Source of the DNA: Cordilura impudica
Lineage: Eukaryota; Arthropoda; Insecta; Diptera; Scathophagidae
Reading direction: 5' to 3'
Length of the DNA: 64,000 nucleotides
Assembly (NCBI GenBank): GCA_963682025.1
Contig: OY821519.1
Coordinates: 104,790,480 to 104,854,479 of the forward strand
Shown here piece by piece: positions 46,897-58,743 of the stretch (the stretch's first letter is position 1; each line of letters begins with the position of its first letter). Made by a program: the position numbers and the translations under genes. Under the pieces are notes generated by a model, which saw nothing but the letters and a program-made list of their open reading frames with translations, searched no databases and was not told the DNA's origin.

Positions 46897-47186
46897 AACA
46901 AGTAAGAAAATTATATACCACGGTTTAAAAATCCATTGTTACATATTTCTTTAGCTGCACATATGAAAAAGCTTATATCGGATGCTATATTTATATGGGG
47001 ACTAGGTCGAAAAGTGGACCGATCCTGACCATATTTGGTACAGTCACTTATATTTAGAAAAAGTATATACGAAACTGATTCCTAGTCGATCGTAATAATA
47101 AAAGATGGGTCTAGGTCAAATATTTTTGGTAATTACAAACAGCAGCACAAAGTCATTCTACCCCAAAATCATTATAGGTTATAAAA
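46897..47186 (-). mobile_element. HINE-1, internally deleted, lacking the 3' hairpin
   Basis: Retains AACAAGTAAGAAAATTATA and the GATGCTATATTTATATGGGG body segment, then jumps to the GATCGTAATAAT...GGTTATAAAAAC 5' end. The AGTCGGTCTAGACCGACT hairpin and the GTCC run are both gone. Confidence 0.75.
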
Positions 47187-48174
47187 ACAGATCAAAACGA
47201 GTACTTAAAATTCAACCCTTTTAATTGTACAAGAAGTAGCAACACGTAAAGAGAAATTCCAAGGAAAAACTTGTTAAGAAATATTTTGTTGTTTTATTAA
47301 AAAAAAGTTACTTTTGTAAATAACACTTCATAGACAAAGAACGCAAAAGCCATTGCTTCTCATTTCCTCACAAATCAGCTATTCTTAAAAAGTACGGATA
47401 AGGAACTGATTACAACATTTTTTTACCTAACTGGCACATGTTGCCGTTGTCTTGGTGATTGTTTTTCACAAAACAATTTTTTCTTCCGCATACTTTATTT
47501 TTCAAATATCTTCATAGTACTTCTGTTTGGATATAAAACAAAAAAATTTTAAAATATGAAGACAATTTAACAATTTGTTAGATCTAATTACAAAATATGT
47601 CTCAGTGCGATAAAATATGGATGTGTAGCTATAAATAGAAAAAAAAATAAAAATAGAAAATGCTCTGTTTTTTTTTTTTAATACGCTAACCTAGAAATAT
47701 TTGAAGCTTTAAGTGGGATTTTTTAAATATAAATTGATCAGCTAAAATTAAAAACCACAATATACTTTTTCAGGGTAATTACCCGTAATAATTTAATATC
47801 TTATCATGTTTTTTTATTTTTTTACGGATTTCAGCTGTTTAGAAATTTTCAGTGACTTTAAAAAATAAATTAACGTTTTATTCAAATAGTTTTTGATGTA
47901 TTGGAAAAATTCACTATTACAACATTAATTAACCTTCCTATACCCGCGCTAATTTTTATAACAGATATAGCTGCGCGCAGTCTAACAGATCGAAAGTTTT
48001 GAGGGTTTTTCGAAAAAAAAATTGAACATATATTTTTTTTTATAACAGATTTTTTATAACAAAATCGATAGTTTTTTCTTAAATACTACAGTAACAAAAC
48101 AAAAACAAAAAAAACTTTTAAAAAATCCGGCCGCTAACAGAAAACTCAAATTTCTAGCGTTTCTGGAAAAAAAA
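47187..48174. other. unassigned AT-rich DNA
   Basis: No recognised gene or repeat family. Confidence 0.4.
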
Positions 48175-48175
48175 T

Positions 48176-48772
48176 ATATATGGGGGATTTCATGTCAAGT
48201 GCACCAACTTTTGAAACCGATGTCTTCCGATCGGGATGAAATTTGCGCCAAGGTTAGTCCTATTCGATAGTAGTTTAGACACAATTTTTCAACAAAATCG
48301 GTCCAGATTTCTCTGAGTTAGAGGGGATCAAAATTTGACATTTTGGCCAAACAGGTGTTTATTCTCATCCATGTAACTTATTACCTATTGTTCTTAGAAA
48401 ATTTTCTCTTAAAGAGTTTAGATAGCTATTTCTTCAATATTTCGGAAAAAAATATTAAAAAAAAAAAAAAAAAATTTAGACTTTTTTTTTGATAAATTAA
48501 AGCATTTTTTGCCTTTTTTTTCAAAAAGGGCATTTTTTTCTTTTTTTATAAGAAAGCTTATGATTTTTCCTTTAAGAGCTTTTTGGTCGCTTAGTGGGAT
48601 GGGAGTGGGATATCTATCAAAATAAATGTTTTGTAACTCAAGACAACGGTTTTTCAATTTTTCACAAATGCACTATTTTGAATTTTTTCCTATTTGTGTG
48701 TAAAACCTTACAAATAAAACTTATACTGAGAAACTAGACAAACTAAACTTTCCGAAGGTATATAACATACCT
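48176..48772 (+). repeat. left long TIR of LTIR-B
   Basis: Inverted copy of 52374-52944. It contains poly(A)/poly(T) tracts of differing length. Confidence 0.87.
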
Positions 48773-48996
48773 AACTAAAATTTTATACCATCGATACTGT
48801 AATACCCAGAATATGTTAACTCAGGAAAAAAATCGCTTTTTTTCTATAGAAATGTTGAAAAATTATTATTTTTTATTTATTTTTAATTAATTAATAAGTA
48901 TTAATGTATAATAATAATAATATTAAAAATAAAAAGATAAATAATTTATTAAAATTTAATCTTAATTGCATTAGATCCATTTATATCATGACTATT

Positions 48997-49789
48997 TATA
49001 CCCTATACCACTATGTGGTTTGGGTATAATGACTTTGTGCTGCTGTTTGTAACAACCAAAAATATTTGACCTAGACCCATCTTTAATTATACCGATCGAA
49101 TCAGAATCACTTTCTGAGTTGATTTAACAATGTCCGTCCGTCCGTCCGTCCGTCCGTCCGTCCGTCTGTGTGTCCATGTAAAGCTTGTAATCAAACTGCA
49201 GGTCGCAAATTTGAATATATTTTGACGAAATTTGGTATATAAGCTTCTATCGGCCATGGGATGAACGCTATTGAAATTGGTGAGAATCGGTCCATGTTCA
49301 GACCTAGCCCCCATACAAATTACCCATATGAAGTCGACATAAATTGCCATAAGATCCAAATTTTCATATAGATCTTACTCAAATTGGGTTTGTATGCGTT
49401 CTTTACATCCACTAATGAGTAGTCCAAAAATGATCCCTTTGACCCCATATAGAGCTGCTTTCCGATCTTCACTTAAATCTATTAAAAAACAAAAATATTG
49501 CACTGATTCTTCTCAAATTTTGTTTGTACATATTTTTGCAAAATACAAGAGACTTTACCAAACATGATCAGGATCGGTCCGTTTTTGGACCTAGTCCCTT
49601 TATAGATATAGCATCCGATATGAACTTTTTCATATCTGCAGCCAAAAAAATTAATAAAAATCCCACTCAAATTTGGTTTTTGCTTATTTTCAATGTCCAG
49701 TTAGTTGGGCCTAAGAGATAGGGTTTCTAAACGCATGGTATAAGGTATCGTATAGTCGGTCTAGACCGACTATAATTTTCTTACTTGTT
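48997..49789 (+). mobile_element. HINE-1, full length
   Basis: 5' TTATACCCTATACCACTATG, (GTCC)n at about 49133-49166, body, and 3' AGTCGGTCTAGACCGACT with CTTACTTGTT. Nested in LTIR-B. Confidence 0.9.
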
Positions 49790-50189
49790 AGTTTTAGATT
49801 GTTGGCATTTTTGACATATTTATTAAACTCTCTTTCTCTCAAATTATCCTGTCTTTGACTCGTTTTACGGAGCCTGCCGCTAAAATGTTAAGTCGTCACC
49901 GTAATACCTCTTTCACGTTATTTCTTGAAAATTTTTGAAATTATGGATTTATTTATAGAATAATCCACATAAATTTTCCTTTGCTAATGATCAGCCGTAA
50001 AATCATCTATTATTTTAAACTCTTCACAAAACTTTGTTCTTGTCATTATTTTATAACAATTAATTATAAGAAAAAAAATTTAGAAAAATATAATTGTGTT
50101 TAAAAAACAGTTGAAAGAAAATATCAGAAGCTATAAATAATTAAATAACGTTAAAGATTTTATACATTTTCTTTCATATCATCCTCTTA

Positions 50190-50968
50190 TTATACCCTAT
50201 ACCACTATGTGGTTTGGGTATAATGACTTTGTGCTGCTGTTTGTAACAACCAAAAATATTTGACTTAGACCCATCTTTAATTATACCGATCGAATCAGAA
50301 TCACTTTCTGAGTTGATTTAACAATGTCCGTCCGTCCGTCCGTCCGTCCGTCCGTCCGTCCGTCCGTCTGTGTGTCCATGTAAAGCTTGTAATCAAACTG
50401 CAGGTCGCAAATATGAATATATCTTGATGAAATTTGGTATGTAAGCTATTATCGTCCATGGGATGAACGCTATTGAAATTGGTGAGAATCGGTCCATGTT
50501 CAGACCTAGCCCCCATACAAATTACCCATATGAAATCGACATAAATTGCCATAAGATCCAAATTGTCATATAGATCTTACTCAAATTGGGTTTGTATGCG
50601 TTCATTACATCCACTAATGAGTAGTCCAAAAATGATCCCTTTGACCCCATATAGAGCTGCTTCCCGAGCAAAAATATTGCACTGATTCTTCTCAAATTTT
50701 GTTTGTACATATTTTTGCAAAATACAAGAGACTTTACCAAACATGATCAGGATCGGTCCATTTTTGGACCTAGTCCCTTTATAGATATAGCATCCGATAT
50801 GAACTTTTTCATATCTGCAGCCAAAAAAATTAATAAAAATCCCACTCAAATTTGGTTTTTGCTTATTTTCAATGTCCAATTAGTTGGGCCTAAGAGATAG
50901 GGTTTCTAAACGCATGGTATAGGGTATCGTATAGTCGGTCTAGACCGACTATAATTTTCTTACTTGTT
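50190..50968 (+). mobile_element. HINE-1, nearly full length
   Basis: As 48997-49789 but with a small deletion after GCTGCTTCCCGA (about 50668) and a longer (GTCC)n run (about 50325-50368). Second HINE nested in LTIR-B, same orientation. Confidence 0.9.
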
Positions 50969-51055
50969 TTATACTTAATTTATTGTAGCTGATGAAGTAT
51001 TTCAGTCTTGCAAATTTTTAAATACCCAGTCTTTCATCCAGCTTTTTTGTCGCCT

Positions 51056-52360
51056 TTATTTACTGCGTTTTTTTGTCAATCCTTTCTTGGCGTTACTAGA
51101 TTCAGCTGTTGATTTTGCTGCTGGTTTATTTGTTGTCTTTGGAAAGAAATCGCATTGAATAGAGGCAGAAAACTTTTTCAACTTGAGTCTTCCATCGACA
51201 AGCGGTATAAAAGCATGGTATTGAGCGGTGCCATCGATTGTTACCGCAGCATCGAATCTGCTCCTCAGTGATTTCAATGTTTCCTGATGATCCTCTTTGC
51301 TACTAAAACTATTTTAGTTTCTTTACAATAACTCTTTGCCCAATGGAATAAAGCAGTCGCATCTAAGATGCGATCTTGATGAGAGCACTGGAGGCTATAC
51401 TTCGCTGCATTTCTTTTAAGGTTTGCTCCAATACCATCACATGCTCCTTTACCATGAGCAGTAGGATGAAAATGCCACTCAGCTGGCATTCCAAAATCTT
51501 TTTCATGGGCCATAAGATTTGCCAAGCTACTTTTGTTTTTAAAATGTTGACGAGCTCCGTCCGAAACGTAGTATACCTTCTTTACTGTAAATTTAGATTT
51601 TAGAAATTTTAGTATTCCCTTCTGATACTCATAAACTGCAACGGTATCATGTTTTAAATCGTCGGATATGATTGCCATACTTTTGAGTTCCAGTTTTTCA
51701 TCTTTCATGTTGTAAATAACTACTGTGAATATAGTTGCTTGGTGAAGTGGAATGCTTGTATGGCATCCTGAAGAACATATTTATAGTTTTCTGCGAAATC
51801 ATATGAAATAACGAATTCACCAGACTTCAAATGTATCTTCAAATCCTTGAAGAATGACCATTGCTCTTTGACTAAAAAGTCATGGTTTCTCAAGTTTAGC
51901 AATCCTGTACACATTTCTTCCACAAAATCATCCCCATTTAAAATGATTGTTTTCAATGTGCATCTGTCAGTCTGAATTCAAGAATCAAATTTTACCTCCT
52001 CTATATATTCTCGATCTAAAGAGTTGATTAAATTTTCTTTGATGAATGTGGTTTTTGGGCAATTGGTCCATTCACCTAAGTGGCAAGAAGTTGTTGCATT
52101 AGGACACATAGTCAATTTAAGCCAATCGCGGTAATCGTGTAAATCTTCTGCCGAATGATTTGTTAAATACTTTAAGTTGATTTCCTTCAACATCAGTTTA
52201 ACATTTTCATGGTAAATGCAAACGCACACTGTGTGAGTTCCGCTGCTTTCTGCCAAAACGCAATGTTTTGGTTAATTTCGTGAAGCCAATGCTAACATCC
52301 TCGTGTTCAGATTGAAATGTTGCAAATAATTCTTTCAGGTTACAGATAACCATTCTCTTC
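51056..52360 (-). pseudogene. second unassigned transposase-like protein, broken
   Basis: The only coding remnant in LTIR-B. It reads from about 52360 down in changing frames: NLKELFATFQSEHEDVSIGF, then CVLAESSGTHTVCVCIYHEN (52256-51978), then the WSFFKDLKIHL and VISYDFAENYKYVLQDA segment (51956-51720). KSMAIISDDLKHDTVAVYEY, YVSDGARQHFKNKS and HPTAHGKGACDGIG follow (51708-51274), and a basic C-terminus ends KKGLTKKRSK (51277-51056). The SYDFAEN, SDGAxxxxKN and HGKGxCDG blocks look like a DDE/D catalytic series. I know this as a widespread but poorly named arthropod/cnidarian family. Stops at the joints show it is inactive. Unrelated in motif to the LTIR-A protein. Confidence 0.75.
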
Positions 52361-52373
52361 TGTTATGTTATGA

Positions 52374-52944
52374 AGGTATGTTACATACCTTCGGAAAGTT
52401 TAGTTTATCTAGTTTCTCAGTATAAGTTTTATTTGTAAGGTTTTACACACAAATAGGAAAAAAATCAAAATAGTGCATTTGTGAAAAATTGAAAAACCGT
52501 TGTCTTGAGTTACAAAACATTTATTTTGATAGATATCCCACTCCCATCCCACTAAGCGACCAAAAAGCTCTTAAAGGAAAAATCCTAAGCTTTCTTATGA
52601 AAAAAAAAAAAATGCCCTTTTTGAAAAAAAAGGCAAAAAATGCTTTAATTTAATATTTTTTTAATATTTTTTTCTGAAATATTGAAGAAATAGCTATCTA
52701 AACTCTTTAGGAGAAAATTTTCTAAGAACAATAGGTAATAAGGTACATGGATGAGAAAAAACACCTGTTTGGCCAAAATGTCAAATTTTGATCCCCTCTA
52801 ACTCAGAGAAATCTGGACCGATTTTGTTGAAAAATTGTGTCTAAACTACTATCCAATAGGACTAACCTTGGTGCCAATTCCATCCCGATCGGAAGACATC
52901 GGTTTCAAAAGTTGGTGCACTTGACATGAAATCCCCCATATATG
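52374..52944 (-). repeat. right long TIR of LTIR-B
   Basis: Inverted partner of 48176-48772. Confidence 0.87.
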
Positions 52945-53214
52945 TATACGATACGGAAACTAGGACTGAACATGCACTGATTTTCACCAATGTTCGATAA
53001 AAGCGTATATACAAAATTAATCGAAATATATTCAGATTTGTGAGTACTATTATAGATGTACGGACAGATAGGGGCACATCGCTTAAGCGCCTAAGTAAAT
53101 GATTCTGAGTCGATTGATCTCGTAAAAAGTAAGAACTGAACAAATATTTTTGCTGGTTACAAACATCAGCACAAACTCATAATACCTTTTCCATGCAGTA
53201 TTGGGTGTAAAAAT
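52945..53214 (-). mobile_element. HINE-1-related fragment, diverged
   Basis: ACTAGGACTGAACATG, a GATAAAAGCGTATATAC block, a degenerate GACGG-type stretch, GATTCTGAGTCGATTG and CAAATATTTTTG.TGGTTACAAAC match HINE-1 in order. The 3' half is missing at the LTIR-B boundary. Confidence 0.6.
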
Positions 53215-54305
53215 AGCCTTCTCAAATAAAACAAGACATTATAGAGAAAGTCAGAGGATACATACTGAGGTTAGCAGTAAAAAATTATTAGATTTTTAGA
53301 AGCAGCAAATGTAGAGCATATATTACTCCCTTATGGCAAAGTGGATTGCAAACTTATAAAACTAGGGCTTCTAAGCGGGAAGCCACCATATGAAAATCAT
53401 GCTTCTCTTACAAATGTGCTTCTTGGAAGCACGTGATTTTACAATTTTTTTGATTAAAATTTTTTTAAATGCTAACGATTATTCTTCATATCCATAAATC
53501 GTCTAAGCCAGCTTAAAAGCAATTATATTTAATTTCCAACTCCTCATGGCATGGGATATCGAGTAACTAGCCAAAACCAACATTACTCTATTTTAGTTGT
53601 TTTATAACTGTGCTTGTTATTCTTTTTAGCATATGAAAATTGGCAAACTTGTGCTAGACAACAGGTTTAACTAACTAACATAAATTCCGAACTACAGATC
53701 CATTAACAGATGTGTTCAGTTTAAATTCTATGAAACATTTAAAGTATACAAACAGCCATTATGCTTTAAATGAAACCTATTCAATTAAAGCAACAACCAA
53801 AATGAGGAATGAGATGTGGGGCTCATTTTGTACACGGAAACGCAAGGAAATGATTGAAATTTGTATAAAAATTCAAAACTTTAAAATATTGAGGTCATTC
53901 TATAAATTGAAACGTAACGAAACAATAAAGACCTTTTCTGAAAAATTTAATATTGTGAAATTTTTCTTAAAATTTTTTCATACCAATTTTAATGATGTAT
54001 TAGTTTTCAGTTTGTAGAATGGGACCATAATTGTTTTATATCGCATACTGCAATATAATAATTTTAATAAAAATAAAAATTATAATTAACATTCTTAAAT
54101 CCTAATCTATGTTGTTTGTGATTTACAATCTTTTGAATTTATAATAGATAATGTACCAATAAATTATAAAACCAAAACAGCCAACCAACATCATGTTTAA
54201 GCCATGTTCAACTAAATTGTTCATTAATCTTTTGTTTGTTAGTTTTCCAATAGAAACATATTTCACAACATTAAAATTTGAATCGTCTCTACTTATTCTA
54301 TTTAC
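53215..54305. other. unassigned DNA
   Basis: An open stretch at 53712-54017 (plus, 101 residues, Lys/Asn-rich) has no recognisable motif and is probably chance. Nothing else seen. Confidence 0.4.
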
Positions 54306-54372
54306 TTATACCCTACGCCACTTTGTGGTCAATGTGTAATTAGTTTGTGTTAATGGTTACAAACATTCAAAT
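54306..54372 (+). mobile_element. HINE-1 5'-end scrap
   Basis: TTATACCCTACGCCACTTTG followed by a diverged GTTTGTGTTAATGGTTACAAAC, about 30 bp upstream of a longer HINE-1. Confidence 0.5.
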
Positions 54373-54398
54373 GTTGTGTGCTTAATTTAGAGCCATAT

Positions 54399-55109
54399 TT
54401 ATACCCTATACCACTATGTGGTTTGGGTATAATGACTTTGTGCTGCTGTTTGTAACTACTAAAAATATTTGACCTAGACCCATCTTTTCTTATACCGATC
54501 GACTCAGAATCACTTTCTGAGTCGATTTAGTGATGTCCGTCCCTCTGTGTGTCCATGTAAACCTTTTAATCAAACTACAGGTCGCAAATATGAATATATT
54601 TTAACGAAATTTTGTATATAAGCTTTCATTGGCCATAAGATGAACGCTGTTGAAACTGGTAAAAATCGGTCCATGTTGAGACCTAGTCCCCATACAAATG
54701 ACCCCTATGAAATCTACTTAAATTGCCATAAGATCCAAATTATCAAATTAGGTTTATGTGTGTCTATTACAACCATTTATTAGTTGCCCAAAAATAAACC
54801 CCATATGGCAATTCTTTGTCATAGCGCCCATATAAAGCTGATTCCCCTTAAATCTATCAAAAAACAAAAATATTGCACTGATTTTTCTCAAATTTGGTTT
54901 GTACATATTTTTTCAAAATATAAGTGAGTCGACCTACTCCCCATATAAATATAGCATCCGATATGAACTTTTTCATATCTGCAGCCAAAAAAATTAAAAA
55001 CAATTCCTCTCAAATTCTATTTATGCTTATTTTCTATAACTAATGAGTTGGACCGAAGAGATAGGGTCACTAAACCATGGTATCGGGTATCCTATAGTCG
55101 GTCTAGACC
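54399..55109 (+). mobile_element. HINE-1, truncated in the 3' hairpin
   Basis: Starts TTATACCCTATACCACTATG and runs to AGTCGGTCTAGACC, where it changes abruptly to unrelated GTGGAGGCCGTGCC. The second half of the palindrome and the CTTGTT end are missing. The GTCC run is almost absent. Confidence 0.82.
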
Positions 55110-55679
55110 AGTGGAGGCCGTGCCAAACACATTAGTGTTCGGCTTCTTATATGTATACAGCCGAACGAAAACAAAAATACTCACCAAAGAGTAAAAGTAA
55201 ACAACAATTTCATTCAGTCTTATGAAAGCTTTTGAACAAAGCAGGTCTATGTCGCAATGCCTTTTGAAATTCATATATTTTTTTTTTAATAGGTACACAG
55301 AAATTATTTGTTTAAAAGAAACCAAAAATGTTGAGAAAATTTAAAAGACTTGATAAACTATAATGTAAACATTTTCTATAAATAAAATACGTCGCCTCCA
55401 TTATACAACAATTATAGCTGTCTTTTATGCATTTTTTTTTAATTTTAAAAAATATCCGGTTACTGGTAATTTTTTTAGTTTTTGGTAACATACCACTTAA
55501 TAACTTTTGAAATTTCTTATCTTTTTAAGTTTTGCTATTTTGTGTTTTTTTTTTTTTTTGTTTTTTAAAGAAATGGATTACCTCTTATAACTTATTTGAT
55601 TTAATAAACTTCAAACTTATGGATAAAAGAGATTAAATGATCTTCACATTTTGTTTTACATTTTCAGAATGTAAGATTT
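55110..55679. other. unassigned DNA
   Basis: A locally GC-richer GTGTTCGGCTTC...GCCGAAC inverted pair (about 55136-55168) follows the truncated HINE; otherwise nothing. Confidence 0.4.
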
Positions 55680-55831
55680 AAATTTTTAAAAAAAGTTTAA
55701 AAAACTGTAAATCTGCAAAACTGCTAAAAAGAAATACGTTTTTAATAATATACGTTTGGGCAAAATCGGGATGAAACGGTGGAACAAAACCTTCGATCAC
55801 AAGAAATCGCCTAGCCTATTAATATTATAGA
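55680..55831 (-). mobile_element. small Helitron, copy 4, 3'-truncated
   Basis: Minus reading starts TCTATAATATTAATAGGC after an A and matches the first ~150 bp of copies 1-3; the hairpin end is absent. Confidence 0.7.
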
Positions 55832-55863
55832 TTTAGCTATTATATCTCCCAATAGCAAGTTCA

Positions 55864-56667
55864 TTATACCACATACGACTATACATTGGGGGTATAATGG
55901 GTTTGCGTTAGTGTTTGTAACTACCAAAAATATTTGACCTAGACGCATCTTTTATTATACCGATCGAATCAGAATTACTAACTGATTCGATTTAACGATG
56001 TCCATCCATCCGTCCGTCCGTCTGTCCGTCTGCGTGTCAATGTAAACAAAGTAATTAAACTACAGGTCGCAAATACGAATATGTTTCGATGAAATTTGAT
56101 ATATAAGATTTTACCGGCGATAGGATGAAGTTACTGAAATTGGTGAAATACGGTTCATGTTCAGAACTAGTCCCCATACAAATGACTAAAAGTTCGACAT
56201 AAATTGCAATAAAATATAAATTATCATATAGATCTCAGTCCAATTGGATTTGTATGTGTTTACTATATCCATTGATTAGTAGGCCAAAAATAATCCTTAT
56301 AGGACAATTCTTAGTCATAGGCCCCATATAGAGCTGCTTCCCGATCTTCACTTAAATCTATCAAAAAACTAAAATGTTGCACAGATTTTTCTCAAAATTT
56401 TGTTTGTATATGTTTCTGCAAAATTTAAGCGATTACCAAATATGGTCAGGATTGGTCCATTTTTCGACCTACTCACCATATAAATATAGCACCTGATATG
56501 AACTTTTTCATATCTGCAGCCAAAAAAATTAATAACCATGCCACTTAAATTTGGTATATTTTAATTTTCTATATCCAATTAGTTAGACCGGAGATATAGG
56601 TTGTATAAACCATGGTATAGGGTAACGTATAGTCGGTCTAGACCGACTATAATTTTCTTACAAGTTT
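55864..56667 (+). mobile_element. HINE-1, older full-length copy
   Basis: Diverged 5' end (TTATACCACATACGACTATA), a GTCCGTCC run at about 56005-56030, an intact AGTCGGTCTAGACCGACT hairpin and a CTTACAAGTT end. Confidence 0.83.
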
Positions 56668-57005
56668 TATATTAAGAAAATTAAATTAAAAAATATTTGA
56701 GGAGTGATTCAATCAACCTAATTAATTTGAATTTGAAAACTTAATTTTCGAAGCAGAAAAACATTTAGAAAAGAAATGCATTAGATAATAATGGTCTGCT
56801 AATATCAATAACTTCGAAAGGCATTGACAGCAAAATGCATCAACCTAACAAATACGGCAATGTAAACCCAATATTAATAACTATCTGAAAATAAACAATC
56901 AGCTAACTTTATTATCAGTTAACTATAATGTAACTAGATATGTTAATAGATAATATTTCATAATATACATATATTCAATTGTTTGCGTGGCTTATCCATT
57001 CCATT
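56668..57005. other. unassigned AT-rich DNA
   Basis: Nothing recognised. Confidence 0.4.
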
Positions 57006-57030
57006 CACTTTTCGTTTTTTATTTTTCATA
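57006..57030. repeat. heptamer array, left remnant
   Basis: TTTTCGTTTTTTATTTTTCA-type units, the same as 58337-58743. Separated from them only by the mariner insertion. Confidence 0.6.
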
Positions 57031-58338
57031 ACGGGTGATTTTTTTGAGGTTAGGATTTTCATGCATTAGTATTTGACAGATCACGTGGGATTTCAGACAT
57101 GGTGTCAAAGAGAAAGATGCTCAGTATGCTTTGACATTTCATCATGAATAGACTTACTAACGAGCAACGCTTGCAAATCATTGAATTTTATTACCAAAAT
57201 CAGTGTTCGGTTCGAAATGTGTTTCGCGCTTTACGTCCGATTTATGGTCTACATAATCGACCAAGTGAGCAAACAATTAATGCGATTGTGACCAAGTTTC
57301 GCACTCAGTTTACTTTATTGGACATTAAACCAACCACACGAATGCGTACAGTGCGTACAGAAGAGAATATTGCGTCTGTTTCTGAGAGTGTTACTGAAGA
57401 CCGTGAAATGTCGATTCGTCGCCGTTCGCAGCAATTGGGTTTGTGTTATTCGACCACATGGAAGATTTTACGCAAAGATCTTGGTGTAAAACCGTATAAA
57501 ATACAGCTCGTGCAAGAACTGAAGCCGAACGATCTGCCACAACGTCTAATTTTCAGTGAATGGGCCCTAGAAAAGTTGGCAGAAAATCCGCTTTTTTATC
57601 GACAAATTTTGTTCAGCGATGAGGCTCATTTCTGGTTGAATGGCTTCGTAAATAAGCAAAATTGCCGTATTTGGAGTGAAGAGCAACCAGAAGCCGTTCA
57701 AGAACTGCCCATGCATCCCGAAAAATGCACTGTTTGGTGTGGTTTGTACGCTGGTGGAATCATTGGACCGTATTTTTTCAAAGATGCTGTTGGACGCAAC
57801 GTTACGGTGAATGGCGATCGCTATCGTTCGATGCTAACAAACTTTTTGTTGCCAAAAATGGAAGAACTGAACTTGGTTGACATGTGGTTTCAACAAGATG
57901 GCGCTACATGCCACACAGCTCGCGATTCTATGGCCATTTTGAGGGAAAACTTCGGAGAACAATTCATCTCAAGAAATGGACCGGTAAGTTGGCCACCAAG
58001 ATCATGCGATTTGACGCCTTTAGACTATTTTTTGTGGGGCTACGTCAAGTCTAAAGTCTACAGAAATAAGCCAGCAACTATTCCAGCTTTGGAAGACAAC
58101 ATTTCCGAAGAAATTCGGGCTATTCCGGCCGAAATGCTCGAAAAAGTTGCCCAAAATTGGACTTTCCGAATGGACCACCTAAGACGCAGCCGCGGTCAAC
58201 ATTTAAATGAAATTATCTTCAAAAAGTAAATGTCATGGACCAATCTAACGTTTCAAATAAAGAACCGATGAGATTTTGCAAATTTTATGCGTTTTTTTTT
58301 AAAAAAAAGTTATCAAGCTCTTAAAAAATCACCCGTTA
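57029..58338 (+). mobile_element. intact mariner (rosa-type) with TA duplication
   Basis: The element is 57031-58336 (1306 bp). Both ends begin ACGGGTGATTTTTT, continuing to a shared GAG with a one-base gap. TA lies at 57029-57030 and 58337-58338. The full transposase frame is inside. TIRs agree closely and the frame is unbroken, so the insertion is recent and could be active (inference). Confidence 0.95.
57144..58229 (+). CDS. mariner transposase, DD41D, intact
   Basis: A 361-residue cut-and-paste transposase, normal length for mariner. Residues 1-120 form the paired helix-turn-helix DNA-binding region (NEQRLQIIEFYYQNQCSVRN; IRRRSQQLGLCYSTTWKIL). LVQELKPNDLPQR (122-134) stands where mariners have WVPHEL. 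The catalytic Asp residues are D159 (FSDEAHF), D252 (QQDGATCH) and D294 (SCDLTPLDYFLWG), with 41 residues between the last two. That spacing defines the rosa (DD41D) group. The C-terminus is MDHLRRSRGQHLNEIIF. ATG is at 57144, preceded by a GTCAAAG/CTTTGAC inverted pair (57103-57138). AATAAA at 58256 could serve polyadenylation. No stop or frameshift. The decayed relative is at 13117-14215. Confidence 0.95.
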   Translation: MNRLTNEQRLQIIEFYYQNQCSVRNVFRALRPIYGLHNRPSEQTINAIVTKFRTQFTLLDIKPTTRMRTVRTEENIASVSESVTEDREMSIRRRSQQLGLCYSTTWKILRKDLGVKPYKIQLVQELKPNDLPQRLIFSEWALEKLAENPLFYRQILFSDEAHFWLNGFVNKQNCRIWSEEQPEAVQELPMHPEKCTVWCGLYAGGIIGPYFFKDAVGRNVTVNGDRYRSMLTNFLLPKMEELNLVDMWFQQDGATCHTARDSMAILRENFGEQFISRNGPVSWPPRSCDLTPLDYFLWGYVKSKVYRNKPATIPALEDNISEEIRAIPAEMLEKVAQNWTFRMDHLRRSRGQHLNEIIFKK

Positions 58339-58743
58339 TTTCATTTTTCATTTTATATTTTTAATTTTTCATTTTTATTTTTAATTTTTTTTTTATTTTT
58401 TATTTTTCAATTTTTTTAACTTTTTATATTTTATTTTTCATTTTTCATTTCTTATTTTCATTTTTTTATTTTTCATTTTTTATTTTTAATCTTTCGTTTT
58501 TCATTTTTCGTTTTTTACTTTTCAGTTTTCATTTCTCATTTTTAATTTTTTATATTTCAGTTTTCATTTTTTATTTTTCATTTTTCGTTTTTAAATTTTC
58601 ATCTTTCATTTTTCATTTTTCATTTTTTATTTTTCATTTTTATTTTTAATTTTTCGTTTTTCATTTTTTATTTTTCGTTTTTTATTTTTCATTTAATATT
58701 TTTCATTTTTTATTTTTAATTTTTTATTTTTTATTTTTCATTT
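58337..58743. repeat. heptamer satellite (ATTTTTC/ATTTTTT)n
   Basis: About 400 bp of degenerate T-rich 7-bp units, running into the HINE-2 5' end. Confidence 0.9.

Larger units (their letters stand above)
48176..52944 (-). mobile_element. 4.8-kb transposon with ~575-bp TIRs (LTIR-B)
   Basis: The left arm 48176-48772 and right arm 52374-52944 are inverted copies. Landmarks: GGGGGATTTCATGTCAAGTG, CATCCCGATCGGAAGACATC, TTTGGCCAAACAGGTG, AGCTTTTTGGTCGC, TGGGATGGGAGTGGGATAT, TAAACTTTCCGAAGGTAT. The interior carries a minus-strand transposase-like pseudogene (51056-52360) and two nested HINE-1 copies (48997, 50190). A solo fragment of the same TIR is at 23346. Target duplication not determined because the outer ends are TATA-rich. 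Confidence 0.87.

Noticed and set aside
49524..49721. Frame starting MYIFLQNTRDF, recurring in HINE-1 copies
   Set aside because: Also a chance frame in the HINE-1 body, disrupted in older copies.
53712..54017. 101-residue plus-strand frame
   Set aside because: Low-complexity Lys/Asn composition and no motif; consistent with chance in AT-rich DNA.
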